A stretch of 64,000 nucleotides of DNA from Noviherbaspirillum sedimenti (lineage in GTDB: Bacteria; Pseudomonadota; Gammaproteobacteria; Burkholderiales; Burkholderiaceae_D): positions 868,001-932,000 of the forward strand of contig NZ_QYUQ01000002.1 in assembly GCF_003590835.1 (NCBI RefSeq). Reading direction: 5' to 3'. A model generated the notes under the pieces. The model saw nothing but the letters and a program-made list of their open reading frames with translations, did not search any database and had not been told where the DNA came from. Of the stretch, positions 40,263-49,582 are shown piece by piece. A program made the position numbers and the translations under genes. Every line of letters starts with the position of its first letter. The first letter of the stretch is position 1.

Positions 40263-40726
40263 GGCTTGCCGAGTATGCTGTTGATGTTGCAATAATGGTA
40301 GCGAAACATTAACAAATTCGCGCCGGTTTGGACAGCCAAACTTGCAAAAAATTACTGCATTGGCGGGCTTGTGTCGACTCTGGACGACGTTGAACCCGAA
40401 AGATACTGAAAATTGTAACTATAAGTGAAGTATTGCCACAAATATCAGTGCGCCGTGCTGATTTGGCGAACCGAATCAAACCGCCGTGTGGAACAGAGAA
40501 AAAGGGGCAATCTGGTTACAATTGGCATCCGGGCGTTGCCGTCAGCAGCATTCGCAGCGCTGACGGGCGAAATGCAGGACAATGTTTGGCGTAGGCAGCG
40601 CAGCCCGCCGACAGGGGGCGCGCTTGGCGGCACACGCCAGTGAAAAGTATGGAAAGGTAAATGCATGCAGCAAGCAAGGATTTTGATGAAGGCCTGTACC
40701 CGCGAAGCTGAACCATGGGGGTCGCA
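40263..40726. other. 464-bp intergenic region, no gene seen
   Basis: The space between divergent purT and the thioesterase gene is relatively AT-rich in its first half. It contains a small hairpin (GTTTGG/CCAAAC at 40326-40341). Short open frames here show no ribosome sites or recognisable products. It likely holds the promoters of both flanking genes. Confidence 0.4.
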
Positions 40727-41161
40727 ATGACTGCTATGACAGCACAACCGTTTCCAGTAGAAATTCCGTTTCTGGACGACTTGGGGGTGGAATTCCTCGG
40801 CATGGGCAATGGCGAGGCGCAGATCGCCCTGACTCTGCAGCCGCGCCACATGAACAGCTGGCAGGTCGCCCATGGCGGGCTGACGATGACGCTGCTGGAT
40901 GTGGCGATGGCCATGGCCGGCCGCTCGGACAATCCCGATATCCAGGCCAGCATCACGGTGGAAATGAAAACCAGCTTCATGCAGGCAGGCGGCACACCCG
41001 GCCACCGAATTGTCGCCAAGGGCAAGACCCTGCATCGATCCACCACCATGTGCTTTTGCGAAGGCGAGGTCTGGAACGGCGACAAGCTGGTGGCAAAGGC
41101 GATGGGGACCTTCAAGTATCTGAAGCGCATCGAGGCTGCCAAAAAAATGCACCGGGGCTGA
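40727..41161 (+). CDS. PaaI-type hot-dog thioesterase
   Basis: A 144-residue single hot-dog domain. WQVAHGGLTMTLLDVAMAMA carries the HGG/D active-site pattern of the PaaI group of acyl-CoA thioesterases, and MKTSFMQAG is the following strand. The GGGGG five bases before ATG 40727 suggests this start, but an ATG at 40715 is also in frame. It lies 14 bp before an SDR gene, so both may act on acyl or hydroxyacyl substrates; the substrate is unknown. Confidence 0.85.
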   Translation: MTAMTAQPFPVEIPFLDDLGVEFLGMGNGEAQIALTLQPRHMNSWQVAHGGLTMTLLDVAMAMAGRSDNPDIQASITVEMKTSFMQAGGTPGHRIVAKGKTLHRSTTMCFCEGEVWNGDKLVAKAMGTFKYLKRIEAAKKMHRG

Positions 41162-41175
41162 AAGGGAACTGGCGC

Positions 41176-42078
41176 ATGAAACAGTTTGCCGGCAGGGTTG
41201 CCGTCATCACCGGCGCTGCGGGAGGTTTCGGCCGCGAATTCGCCCGCTCGGCTGCGCGCCTGCGCATGAAGCTGGTGCTCGCCGATATCGAAGCCGCAGC
41301 GCTGGCCGCGTTGCAGGAAGAACTGCACGCACAGGGGGCCGACGTGCTGGCGCTGGCGTGCGATGTGCGCCATGCCGGCGATGTCCAGGCGCTGGCGGAT
41401 GCGGCCATGGGGCGCCATGGCGCAGTGCATTTGCTGTTCAATAATTCCGGCGTTGGCTGCGGCGGCCTGGTGTGGGAACACAGCGAGGCAGACTGGGAAT
41501 GGCTGCTGGGGGTGAACCTGTGGGGCGTCATCCATGGCGTGCGCATTTTTACGCCACTGATGTTGTCCAGTGCTGCCGCCGATCCGGATTATGAAGGGCA
41601 TATCGTCAACACCGCCTCGGTCGCCGGCTTGCTGAACGCGCCGAACATGGGCGCGTACAACGTCACCAAGCACGCCGTGGTCTCGCTGTCGGAGACGCTT
41701 TACCACGATTTGCAACTGGTCGGAGCGCCCGTCGGCGCATCGGTACTGTGTCCCCACTATGTCCCGACAGGCATCCACAAGTCCGAACGCAACCGGCCGC
41801 AGGACTTGCGCAACCAGGGCGCGCCGACGGCCAGCCAGGCCGCTTCGCGTCTCATGACGGACAAGGCGGTCCGGTCCGGCAAGCTGAGCGCAGCGCAGGT
41901 GGCGCAGGCGACTTTCGATGCGGTGCGCGCAGGTCGTTTCTATATCCACACGCATCCGGAAATGCTGGATGCGGTGCAAGCTCGCATGAGCGATGTCCTG
42001 CAGCAGCGCAATCCGCGCGACCCGCTTGCTGCGGAGCCCCGGCTGAAGGCCTTGCTGCAGGCGCGCCTGAAGGCATAG
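41176..42078 (+). CDS. Short-chain dehydrogenase/reductase
   Basis: The 300-residue product has a classical SDR Rossmann fold: cofactor motif GAAGGFGRE, the NNSGVG motif (usually NNAG), the catalytic serine in NTASVAGLL, and the catalytic YxxxK in AYNVTKHAVV. The C-terminal ~80 residues extend beyond the SDR core with helical, Gln/Ala-rich sequence. ATG 41176 fits the start of the fold. Substrate is unknown; neighbours are a thioesterase and a GNAT. Confidence 0.9.
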   Translation: MKQFAGRVAVITGAAGGFGREFARSAARLRMKLVLADIEAAALAALQEELHAQGADVLALACDVRHAGDVQALADAAMGRHGAVHLLFNNSGVGCGGLVWEHSEADWEWLLGVNLWGVIHGVRIFTPLMLSSAAADPDYEGHIVNTASVAGLLNAPNMGAYNVTKHAVVSLSETLYHDLQLVGAPVGASVLCPHYVPTGIHKSERNRPQDLRNQGAPTASQAASRLMTDKAVRSGKLSAAQVAQATFDAVRAGRFYIHTHPEMLDAVQARMSDVLQQRNPRDPLAAEPRLKALLQARLKA

Positions 42079-42103
42079 GCGCATGGGCAAGGAGCAAACG
42101 GGC

Positions 42104-42529
42104 ATGAGTTTTCATATCGAACTTGGCACCTGGCGCACGCTGGGCGCGGCGGCGCGGGCTGTGCGCAGCGAGGTCTTCATCGTCGAGCAAAATGTGCCGG
42201 TCGAGCTCGAATGGGACGAGATGGACGAGGTATCGCTGCATGCGATTGCGCGGGATGCCAGCGGCGCGGCGTGCGGCACTGGACGGCTGCTGCCGGACGG
42301 CCACATCGGCCGTATGGCGGTGCGCCGCGAGACACGCGGACAGGGCGTTGGGGCGGCGATCCTGGCCGCGCTGATGCAGGCGGCCAGGCAACGCGGTCAG
42401 AGCCAGGTCATGCTGAACGCGCAAATCCAGGCGCAAGGCTTTTACGCGCGTTTCGGTTTCGCAGGGGAGGGTGAGGAGTTTGAGGATGCCGGCATTGCGC
42501 ATATTCATATGCGCTGCCGGCTGCGCTGA
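42104..42529 (+). CDS. GNAT-family N-acetyltransferase (YjcF-like)
   Basis: A 141-residue GNAT. VRSEVFIVEQNVP is typical of the ElaA/YjcF group, and MAVRRETRGQGVGAAIL contains the acetyl-CoA-binding R/QxxGxG/A motif. LNAQIQAQGFYARFGF is the conserved late segment. AAGGAG nine bases before ATG 42104 decides the start over an upstream ATG at 42083. The acceptor is unknown. Confidence 0.88.
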   Translation: MSFHIELGTWRTLGAAARAVRSEVFIVEQNVPVELEWDEMDEVSLHAIARDASGAACGTGRLLPDGHIGRMAVRRETRGQGVGAAILAALMQAARQRGQSQVMLNAQIQAQGFYARFGFAGEGEEFEDAGIAHIHMRCRLR

Positions 42530-42562
42530 GCCTGCGGCCGGGTTGCAAAACCGGGCGCCGGG

Positions 42563-43288
42563 TTACTTGAGCATGCGCTCGCAGAGCAGCGGCTCGTCGT
42601 TGGCGGCCAGCTTGATCACGGTCGACGCGCGCGTGCCGTAATCGGCGGACTCGATGAACACCGCCGACAGCATGCGCTCCAGTTCCATGCTGACGCCGGT
42701 CTTGGGCAGGCGGCAGTCCGAGGCGCGGGTAGTATCGGACAGCATCTCGAAAAAGGCTTCTTCCGGCGCGCATTGGCACAACAGGCTGGCGAATTGCGCC
42801 TTGGTCCGCACCACCTTGGGCCAGCAGGCATCCAGACCGGCGTTTGACAAGCCATACACCCCCGGGGCCAGCGGCTTGCCGTTGCGTTCATCATCGCCGG
42901 CGCGGTTGGAATACCAGATCAGTTGTTCGCGGTCGCCCACCAGCAGGTTGAAGCCGTTGTATTGCGCGGCGTCCGGGGCGATCTGGCTGAGGTATTGCGC
43001 CGGCCTGGCATTGCCGGCGAGGTAATCGGCGACCAGCCGGCCGCGCGTGGGTGCATCGGCCCTGGTTTCGGATGGTGCGCGGATATTCGTGATGGCGGCA
43101 AAACGGCCATCGCGGCTGACGCCGATCCAGGTGCCGCCACCCTTGAGGTCGCGCCCGGCGTAGACGTCCGGGTGGTCTTGCCACCAGTCGGCGGGCAGGG
43201 CCGGACGGTCATAGAATTCGTCGCGATTGCCGGCCGCGATCAGCGGCGTAGCGGGAATGACTTGCCAGGCGAATACGATCAAGCACAT
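42563..43288 (-). CDS. NRDE family protein (TANGO2-like)
   Basis: A 241-residue protein of the Ntn-like NRDE/TANGO2 family, named for the N-terminal asparagine-arginine-aspartate-glutamate motif seen here as AGNRDEFYDRP. It begins MCLIVFAW, so Cys2 would become the N-terminal residue. GGTWIGVSRDGRFAAITNIR and YGLSNAGLD are also conserved. Roles in haem or lipid handling have been proposed for relatives, but nothing here decides it. It overlaps the DUF4936 gene by 10 bases on the same strand. Confidence 0.9.
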   Translation of the reverse strand: MCLIVFAWQVIPATPLIAAGNRDEFYDRPALPADWWQDHPDVYAGRDLKGGGTWIGVSRDGRFAAITNIRAPSETRADAPTRGRLVADYLAGNARPAQYLSQIAPDAAQYNGFNLLVGDREQLIWYSNRAGDDERNGKPLAPGVYGLSNAGLDACWPKVVRTKAQFASLLCQCAPEEAFFEMLSDTTRASDCRLPKTGVSMELERMLSAVFIESADYGTRASTVIKLAANDEPLLCERMLK

Positions 43289-43566
43289 GATGTGACATCC
43301 ATAAAATATTCCCTATGGCGCTCGCCGTCGATCAGCGAGGCCAGTTCGGCCTGCGATACCGCTTGCGCCAGTATCGCATCGAAATCTTCAGGAATGTGGT
43401 GATAGGTTTCCATCCAGGTAAGGTGTCCGTCCTTTGCCTCGGGACGGCGCTTGAGTGTTGTCGCCACGCCGCAGCGCTGCGACAGCGCTGACTGCATTGC
43501 CGTCACGCGCTCGCGCAATGCCTGCGCATGGGCGCAATCGACGCGGTAGTAGATGTACAGGTCCAT
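43279..43566 (-). CDS. DUF4936 family protein
   Basis: A 95-residue protein starting MDLYIYYRVDCAHAQAL, the signature of DUF4936, a small family found mainly in Burkholderiales. It contains RPEAKDGHLTWMETYHHIP and is predicted cytoplasmic. The function is unknown. It lies between ygfZ and the NRDE gene on the same strand, overlapping the latter. Confidence 0.82.
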   Translation of the reverse strand: MDLYIYYRVDCAHAQALRERVTAMQSALSQRCGVATTLKRRPEAKDGHLTWMETYHHIPEDFDAILAQAVSQAELASLIDGERHREYFMDVTSCA

Positions 43567-43614
43567 GCGGCGTCTAGTCATTGGCAGAGCGGATAGGTGT
43601 GGTTCGCGCGTGGT

Positions 43615-44676
43615 TCAGGCGGCATCCGGCATGGCATAAGGCAGGGGCTGCAGACGCAGCGCCGGCCCAGGCGCCGATCCCAGGTGGATGCTGCCGTCAT
43701 CCAGCGCGGCGGTTTTCAGTTCGACCAGCAGGGCGAATTCGCGCGGCCCGCTTGGCTCGGCATTGACGACCATGCCGCAGGGTTGTTCGGCGTCGGCGGC
43801 GGAAAACACTTCCATGCCGGCCGCGATGGCGGCGCCATCGCTATCGACGGTGAGCGTCGCCAGCGCCATGCGCCGCTTCAGTTTGCCGAGGTACTGGCTG
43901 CGGGCGACGATTTCCTGCCCGGGATAGCATCCCTTTTTAAAATTGACGCCGCCGATGACTTCGAAATTGACCATCTGCGGAACGAAGCGCTCCTGGGTGG
44001 CAGGCACGATCTGCGGCACGCCGGCCAGGATGTCGCCCAGCCGCCACAGGGCCGCGCCGGCCGGCCGCAGCGTTTGCGCCAGCTGCGGCCAGGCCTGGCG
44101 GGCCTGCTCGGGCGTGACGATCCACTGGTAGCGCGGCGCGCCAAACGCATCGGCGACGCGGATCAGGGTGCCGGCTTCGGCATCGGCCTTGGCATAGGGG
44201 GCTGCGGGCAGCGTTGCGAACCAGGGCGCCAGCGCCGCGCCGGCTTGCGCACCGCCGATTCCCAGCACGACATGGTTGTCGCTGGCGTCGGCAGCCTTGA
44301 CTTTGGCGCGCAGGATGAACATTTGCAGGCGTTTTTGCACCGCTGGCTGTATTTCGCGCGGCAATTCCAGCAATACGCTATTGCCCCGGCGCCACACCAG
44401 CAGGCTTGCCAGCATGCGTCCCTTGGCCGAACAGTAGGCGGCCAGGCGGGCTTCCTGCTCGCCCAGGTGTTCGATATCGTTGGTCAGCTGGTTATGCAGG
44501 AAGTGCGCTGCTTCCTCGCCGGAAAAATCCATCAAGCCAAGGTCCGTGAGGGGGGCAACGAAGCCGCCGGCGGCCGCCTCGGTCGTCAGCATCGGCTCGG
44601 GGCCAATGGCATCGAATGCGCGGGTTTGCTCGAAACGGAAACCTTGTTCTGCCAGGAATTGCTGCCAGGGTTGCAT
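43615..44676 (-). CDS. ygfZ: Folate-binding Fe-S cluster repair protein YgfZ
   Basis: YgfZ is a folate-dependent protein of the aminomethyltransferase (GcvT) fold that helps make or repair some iron-sulfur enzymes. The 353-residue product has the diagnostic KGCYPGQEIVAR (K-G-C-Y-x-G-Q-E). DLGLMDFSGEEAAHFLHNQLT is near the start. The ATG at 44676 was chosen; a longer reading upstream overlaps the mltG promoter region and is not supported. It diverges from mltG, a pairing common in betaproteobacteria. Confidence 0.93.
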   Translation of the reverse strand: MQPWQQFLAEQGFRFEQTRAFDAIGPEPMLTTEAAAGGFVAPLTDLGLMDFSGEEAAHFLHNQLTNDIEHLGEQEARLAAYCSAKGRMLASLLVWRRGNSVLLELPREIQPAVQKRLQMFILRAKVKAADASDNHVVLGIGGAQAGAALAPWFATLPAAPYAKADAEAGTLIRVADAFGAPRYQWIVTPEQARQAWPQLAQTLRPAGAALWRLGDILAGVPQIVPATQERFVPQMVNFEVIGGVNFKKGCYPGQEIVARSQYLGKLKRRMALATLTVDSDGAAIAAGMEVFSAADAEQPCGMVVNAEPSGPREFALLVELKTAALDDGSIHLGSAPGPALRLQPLPYAMPDAA

Positions 44677-44901
44677 GGATGTTGTGATCTCGTTCAGAAA
44701 ATTTCGCCGCTGCGCCTTGCTTGCAGGCGCGCCATTGCGATTATCATTAGGACCTTTTCGCGATCGATTGGCGACCAGGCGAAAAAGCAGCTGTTTTTTT
44801 ATTATAGATGCGTCGCGGAATTCTCGTTGAAGCCGGCAAAACGGCACAAGGGACGCAGGGACAAGGGGGCGCAGGTGGCACGCAGGAAGCAGGTGAAAAG
44901 T

Positions 44902-45891
44902 ATGAGTTTATTCAAAAAAATGATGATGTTGGGCGTCATTCTGGCTTTGCTCGCCGGTGCTGCAGCGGCTTACTGGGCTACCGCGCCGATCCTCGATGCC
45001 GGCGCGCCCGCGCGCGAATTCGACATTGAGCCGGGCAGCAGTGTCAGCAGTGCGGCCGGCCAGATCGCCGATGCCGGCGTGCCCCTGCATCCGACCTTGT
45101 TCCTGCTGCTGGTGCGCCTGTCGGGCAAGAGCGCCAAAATCAAGGCCGGCCATTACGAGCTCAAGCCCGGCACCTCTCCGCTGAAACTGCTGGACCAGCT
45201 GGTGCGCGGCCAATTCGCCCAGGAAGCGCTGGCCATCATCGAAGGCTGGACCTTCCGGCAAATGCGCCAGGCGATCGCCGACCATCCGGCGCTCAAGCAC
45301 GATACCGTGGCATTGTCCGAGCGGGAATTGCTGGAGAAGATCGCACCTGGCTACAAGGCCGCGGAGGGCTTGTTTTTTCCCGATACCTACCTGTTCGCCA
45401 AGGGTGCCAGTGAATTGCAGATCTACCGGCAGGCGCATGCCCAGCTGATCAAACGCCTGAATCAGGCCTGGGAACAGCGCGACCTCTCCCTGCCTTACAA
45501 GTCGCCCTATGAGGCGCTGGTGATGGCCTCGATCGTCGAAAAGGAAACCGGGACGGAAGCCGATCGCAGCAAGATCGCCGCCGTGTTCGTCAACCGCTTG
45601 AAGCGCGGCATGCTGCTGCAGACCGACCCGACTGTCATCTACGGCATGGGCGACCAATACAAGGGCAATATCCGCAAGCGCGATCTCGAAACCGATACGC
45701 CGTACAATACCTATACTCGCGCCGGCCTGCCGCCGACACCGATCGCCTTGCCGGGCGCGGCAGCGCTGGCGGCGGCTTTCAAGCCGGCGCAAACGGATGC
45801 GCTGTTCTTCGTCTCGCGCGGCGATGGCAGCAGCGAATTTTCCAGCAATCTGTCCGACCATAACCGGGCGGTCAACAAATATCAGCGATGA
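44902..45891 (+). CDS. mltG: Endolytic transglycosylase MltG
   Basis: MltG cuts nascent glycan strands at the inner membrane and is thought to set their length. The 329-residue product has an N-terminal membrane anchor (MMMLGVILALLAGAAAAYW), a LysM-like region, and the YceG domain. The catalytic glutamate is in MASIVEKETGTEADR, and FVNRLKRGMLLQTDPTVIYG follows. AGGTGA sits just before ATG 44902. tmk follows immediately, the usual mltG-tmk-holB order. Confidence 0.94.
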   Translation: MSLFKKMMMLGVILALLAGAAAAYWATAPILDAGAPAREFDIEPGSSVSSAAGQIADAGVPLHPTLFLLLVRLSGKSAKIKAGHYELKPGTSPLKLLDQLVRGQFAQEALAIIEGWTFRQMRQAIADHPALKHDTVALSERELLEKIAPGYKAAEGLFFPDTYLFAKGASELQIYRQAHAQLIKRLNQAWEQRDLSLPYKSPYEALVMASIVEKETGTEADRSKIAAVFVNRLKRGMLLQTDPTVIYGMGDQYKGNIRKRDLETDTPYNTYTRAGLPPTPIALPGAAALAAAFKPAQTDALFFVSRGDGSSEFSSNLSDHNRAVNKYQR

Positions 45892-45906
45892 ATGAAAGCG
45901 CACTGC

Positions 45907-46515
45907 ATGAACAAGGGTAAATTCATCACCTTCGAAGGGATCGACGGCGCCGGCAAATCGACCCACATCGCCTATGTTGCCGGCCTGTTGCGCGCGCGCG
46001 GCATGGATGTCGTGGTGACGCGCGAACCTGGCGGCACCGCACTGGGGGAGAAATTGCGGGACTTGCTGCTGCACGAACCCATGCACCTGGAAACCGAGGC
46101 CTTGCTGATGTTCGCGGCACGGCGCGAACACCTGGCGCAAGTGATCGAGCCGGCGCTGGCGTGCGGGCGGTGGGTGATTTCCGATCGTTTCACCGATGCC
46201 TCTTTCGCCTACCAGGGCGGCGGCCGCAAGCTGTCGCTGGAAAAACTGGCGGTGCTGGAAAACTGGGTGCATCCGCATCTGCAACCGGACCTGACCCTGT
46301 TGTTCGACGTCCCGCTGGAAGTCGCGCGCGCGCGTCTGGATGCGGCGCGCGCACCGGACAAGTTCGAGCAGGAAAAGGCAGATTTTTTCGCTGCAACCCG
46401 TGAAGTCTACCTGGCGCGGGCGAAGCAATTCCCGCAGCGGTTCAGGCTGGTCGATTCGACGCAAAGCATCGAAAAAATCCAGAAAGAACTTGAAGAATTG
46501 CTTTCAAGTATTTGA
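45907..46515 (+). CDS. tmk: Thymidylate kinase
   Basis: Tmk phosphorylates dTMP to dTDP. The 202-residue product has the P-loop [11 protein letters not shown], the DR(E/Y)-type substrate motif [11 protein letters not shown], and [16 protein letters not shown]. An ATG five codons earlier (45892, right after the mltG stop) is in frame and may be used; 45907 gives the conserved [11 protein letters not shown] start. It lies between mltG and holB. Confidence 0.95.
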   Translation: MNKGKFITFEGIDGAGKSTHIAYVAGLLRARGMDVVVTREPGGTALGEKLRDLLLHEPMHLETEALLMFAARREHLAQVIEPALACGRWVISDRFTDASFAYQGGGRKLSLEKLAVLENWVHPHLQPDLTLLFDVPLEVARARLDAARAPDKFEQEKADFFAATREVYLARAKQFPQRFRLVDSTQSIEKIQKELEELLSSI

Positions 46516-46587
46516 ATTCAAACGAAAATCATTTGGATGGCGTATTTAATGTCCTTTCCATGATTACGTTGCAAGACTCTGATTTTA

Positions 46588-47634
46588 ATGAATATTGATC
46601 TATTTCCCTGGCAAGAATCTTCCTGGCGGCAATTGCAGTCGCTGCGTGCGCGCCTGCCGCACGCAATTCTGTTCCATGGCCCTGCCGGGATCGGCAAGAC
46701 CCTGTTTGCCGAGCGTTTTGCCCAGTCGCTGCTGTGCCAGGCACCGGATGCCGCCGGGCAAGCCTGTGGACAATGCGCCTCCTGCGGCTGGTTTTCCCAG
46801 TACAACCATCCGGACTACCGCCGGGTGCGACCGGAAGTGCTGGAGGAAGCCGAGGGGGCTGCGGGCGAGGATGAGGAAGAGGGCGGGGACGCCAAGAAGG
46901 GCGGCAAATCGGCCAAGGCGCCCTCGAAGGATATCCGTATCGACCAGATCCGTGCGCTGGCCGATTTCATGAACATCTCCACCCACCGGCAGGGCAAGCG
47001 GGTGGTGCTGCTGTATCCGGCGGAAGCCTTGAACAGCGCCGCCGCGAACGCCTTGCTGAAAACTTTGGAAGAACCGCCGCCGGAAACGGTATTCCTGCTC
47101 ATTTCCAACAGCCTCGACCGTCTGTTGCCAACCATCCTGTCGCGCTGCCGCAAGTTCGCCCTGACGCTGCCGCCGTTCGACCAGGCGCTGGCCTGGCTCA
47201 AGGCGCAAGGCGTGGATGACGCCGACAGCTGGCTGGCCGAGCAGGGCGGCGCGCCACTGGCGGCGCAGGAGCTGGGGCAGAGTGGCAATCGCGAGGCAAT
47301 GGAGGAATTTCTTGCTTACCTGGCGCGGCCCGGGGTGGACGCCGCCCTGAAAACCGCCGAGCGGCTGCAGAAAACGCCACCGGCGCAACAGGTGGAATGG
47401 TTGCAACGCTGGCTTTACGACTTGTTTTCTGTAAAGCTTTCCGGAAAAATCCGGTATTATCCCCGTTACAAGAAGGAGCTTGCCGCCCTGGGCGCGCAGG
47501 TGGGAGTGCCGGCATTGTTGCAGGCACTGAAAGCGGCGGGCGAACGCCGGGCGATTGCCGAGCACCCCTTGTCGCCCAAACTGTTCATTGAAGACATGCT
47601 GCTGGATTATTCAAGACTGTATTCCTCCTACTAA
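46588..47634 (+). CDS. holB: DNA polymerase III delta' subunit
   Basis: HolB is part of the clamp loader that opens the beta clamp. The 348-residue product has an AAA+ domain with Walker A HGPAGIGKT, the four-cysteine zinc module (CQAPDAAGQACGQCASC), and the NALLKTLEEPP and ILSRCRKF sensor regions. A collar domain follows. Between the zinc module and the IDQIRAL strand lies a low-complexity Glu/Asp/Lys insert (about residues 86-112) not present in E. coli HolB. It lies 72 bp after tmk. Confidence 0.94.
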   Translation: MNIDLFPWQESSWRQLQSLRARLPHAILFHGPAGIGKTLFAERFAQSLLCQAPDAAGQACGQCASCGWFSQYNHPDYRRVRPEVLEEAEGAAGEDEEEGGDAKKGGKSAKAPSKDIRIDQIRALADFMNISTHRQGKRVVLLYPAEALNSAAANALLKTLEEPPPETVFLLISNSLDRLLPTILSRCRKFALTLPPFDQALAWLKAQGVDDADSWLAEQGGAPLAAQELGQSGNREAMEEFLAYLARPGVDAALKTAERLQKTPPAQQVEWLQRWLYDLFSVKLSGKIRYYPRYKKELAALGAQVGVPALLQALKAAGERRAIAEHPLSPKLFIEDMLLDYSRLYSSY

Positions 47635-47647
47635 GAAAAGGATCGCC

Positions 47648-48025
47648 ATGGCTGAGACTCCCGCCGCCAGCCCTGCTGCACCAGTCGCCAGGCCATCTGT
47701 ATTGTCGCTGGCGATCAAGGAAAAATCGGCGCTGTACGCCGCCTACATGCCTTTCCTGATCAATGGCGGGATATTCGTGCCAACCAGCAAAGGCTACAAG
47801 CTGGGCGACGATATCTACCTGATCCTTACCCTGATGGACGACCCCAACAAATACCCGGTTGCCGGCAAGGTTGCCTGGGTCACGCCGGCCGGCGCCAACA
47901 ACAACCGTGCGCAGGGCATCGGCGTGCATTTTCCCACCGACGACAGCGGCGTACGGATACGCCAGCGCATCGAAGAACTACTCGGTGCCGCCCTCGGTTC
48001 CTCGCGCGCCACCCATACCCTGTAA
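47648..48025 (+). CDS. pilZ: PilZ-domain type IV pilus protein
   Basis: A 125-residue PilZ protein of the type IV pilus group: Ala/Pro-rich N-terminus, SLAIKEKSALYAAYMPFLINGGIFVPT, and VAGKVAWVTPAG. It lacks the RxxxR and [D/N]xSxxG residues of cyclic di-GMP receptors, as is usual for PilZ itself, so it probably acts through protein contacts in pilus assembly. AAAAGGA precedes ATG 47648. The holB-pilZ-tatD order is widespread. Confidence 0.9.
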   Translation: MAETPAASPAAPVARPSVLSLAIKEKSALYAAYMPFLINGGIFVPTSKGYKLGDDIYLILTLMDDPNKYPVAGKVAWVTPAGANNNRAQGIGVHFPTDDSGVRIRQRIEELLGAALGSSRATHTL

Positions 48026-48061
48026 TCACGTGGCTGGGCCCATGGGCGTACAATGACGCCC

Positions 48062-48841
48062 ATGTATATCGATTCCCACTGTCACATCAATTTCCCCGAG
48101 TTGGCCGAGCGTCTGCCGGAAGTTTTCGCCACCATGGCGGACAACCAGGTCAGCCATGCACTATGCGTGTGCGTCGACATGCCGGATTTCCCGCAGGTAC
48201 TGACGCTGGCCGAACAATATCCAAACGTGTATGCCTCGGTCGGCGTGCACCCCGACTACGCCGACACCCCTGAACCGAGCATGGAAGCACTGGTGTGCCT
48301 GGCTGACCACCCGAAAGTTGTTGCCATCGGCGAAACCGGGCTGGATTACTACCGGCTGCAGGGCGATCTTGAATGGCAGCGCGAGCGCTTTCGCACCCAT
48401 ATCCGCGCCTCGCGCGCTGCCGGCAAGCCCCTGATCATCCATACGCGCGCCGCCGCCGAAGACACCATCCGCATCATGCGCGAAGAAGGCGCCGGCACCG
48501 ATGCCGGTGGCGCCGGCGGCGTGATGCACTGCTTTACGGAATCGCTGGCGGTGGCGGAAGCGGCGATGGCCATGGGTTTTTATATTTCCTTTTCCGGCAT
48601 CGTCACCTTCAAGAGCGCAAAAGAGCTGCAAGCGGTGGCGCAAGCCGTGCCGCTGGAAAAAATGCTGATCGAAACCGATTCGCCCTACCTGGCGCCAGTG
48701 CCGCACCGCGGCAGGATGAACCAGCCCGGATGGGTCAAGCATGTGGCAGAATTCCTGGCGCCATTGAAAGGCGTGCGGCTGGAACAGCTGGCGCAGCAGA
48801 CCACCGACAATTTCTTCAATTTGTTCAAGATCGCCCGCTGA
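48062..48841 (+). CDS. TatD-family metal-dependent hydrolase
   Basis: A 259-residue TIM-barrel metallo-hydrolase of the TatD/YcfH type. Metal ligands are visible: DSHCHINF near the N-terminus, the glutamate in IGETGLDYYR, histidines in IIHTRAA and MHCFTES, and the aspartate in IETDSPYLAPVP. E. coli YcfH is the closest named relative by context (tmk-holB-pilZ-ycfH). The ATG at 48062 is preferred, with 48053 also possible. DNase activity is described in the family. Confidence 0.92.
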   Translation: MYIDSHCHINFPELAERLPEVFATMADNQVSHALCVCVDMPDFPQVLTLAEQYPNVYASVGVHPDYADTPEPSMEALVCLADHPKVVAIGETGLDYYRLQGDLEWQRERFRTHIRASRAAGKPLIIHTRAAAEDTIRIMREEGAGTDAGGAGGVMHCFTESLAVAEAAMAMGFYISFSGIVTFKSAKELQAVAQAVPLEKMLIETDSPYLAPVPHRGRMNQPGWVKHVAEFLAPLKGVRLEQLAQQTTDNFFNLFKIAR

Positions 48842-48877
48842 CAGGGCATCGCAAGATAACGAGGGCTTCGCGTTACC

Positions 48878-49549
48878 ATGCAAAAATCCAAGCATTTCCT
48901 CCTGCAGCACTTGTGCCTGCTGGTACTGCTGGCGGCCTGTTTGCCGATGGTGGCCATCGGTGGCGCCTTCGACGATTTTTTCAGCGCCGCCAGGAGCGAC
49001 AACGCCGACCAGATCAGCGCCTTGCTTGGGCGTGGCCTGGACCCCAATCTCATCGAAGAAGAGCGGGGTGACACCGGCTTGATCATTGCCGTGCGCGAAG
49101 GTTCGATGCGGGTTTTTAATGTGCTGGTCAATGCACGCAACATCGACCTCGACGCCAAGGCCAGGAATGGCGACAACGCCCTCATGATTGCCGCCATCAA
49201 AGGCAACCGCGCAGCAGCTGAAATCTTGCTGGCCAAGGGTGCGCAAGTCAATCGCCCGGACTGGACCGCGCTGCATTACGCCGCCACCAGCGGCAGCAAC
49301 GAGATCGCCCAGATGTTAATCAACAAGGGTGCCGGCCTCAATGCGACTTCCCCCAACAAGACCACCCCGCTCATGATGGCCGCCGGTGAAGGCCACATCA
49401 TGACTGTCAAGCTGCTGCTCGACAGGGGCGCAGACCTGACGCGCAAGAACGAGTTGGGCATGAGCGCGCTCGATTTCGCCGCGAGGAACGGCCACAAGGA
49501 TATCGTCGAAGGATTGACCTGGCGCCTGAAACGGGCAGGCAAGCTGTAA
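48878..49549 (+). CDS. Exported ankyrin-repeat protein
   Basis: The 223-residue product has a signal peptide (LLVLLAACLPMVAIGGA) and about five ankyrin repeats from residue ~40: DNALMIAAIKGNRAAAEILL, WTALHYAATSGSNEIAQMLI and TTPLMMAAGEGHIMTVKLLL are clear units. Ankyrin repeats bind proteins; the partner is unknown. It follows tatD on the same strand, 36 bp away, and ends the mltG gene run. Confidence 0.88.
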   Translation: MQKSKHFLLQHLCLLVLLAACLPMVAIGGAFDDFFSAARSDNADQISALLGRGLDPNLIEEERGDTGLIIAVREGSMRVFNVLVNARNIDLDAKARNGDNALMIAAIKGNRAAAEILLAKGAQVNRPDWTALHYAATSGSNEIAQMLINKGAGLNATSPNKTTPLMMAAGEGHIMTVKLLLDRGADLTRKNELGMSALDFAARNGHKDIVEGLTWRLKRAGKL

Positions 49550-49582
49550 CAGCGAATCAATGCTGGCGCTGGCGAACTGCGC

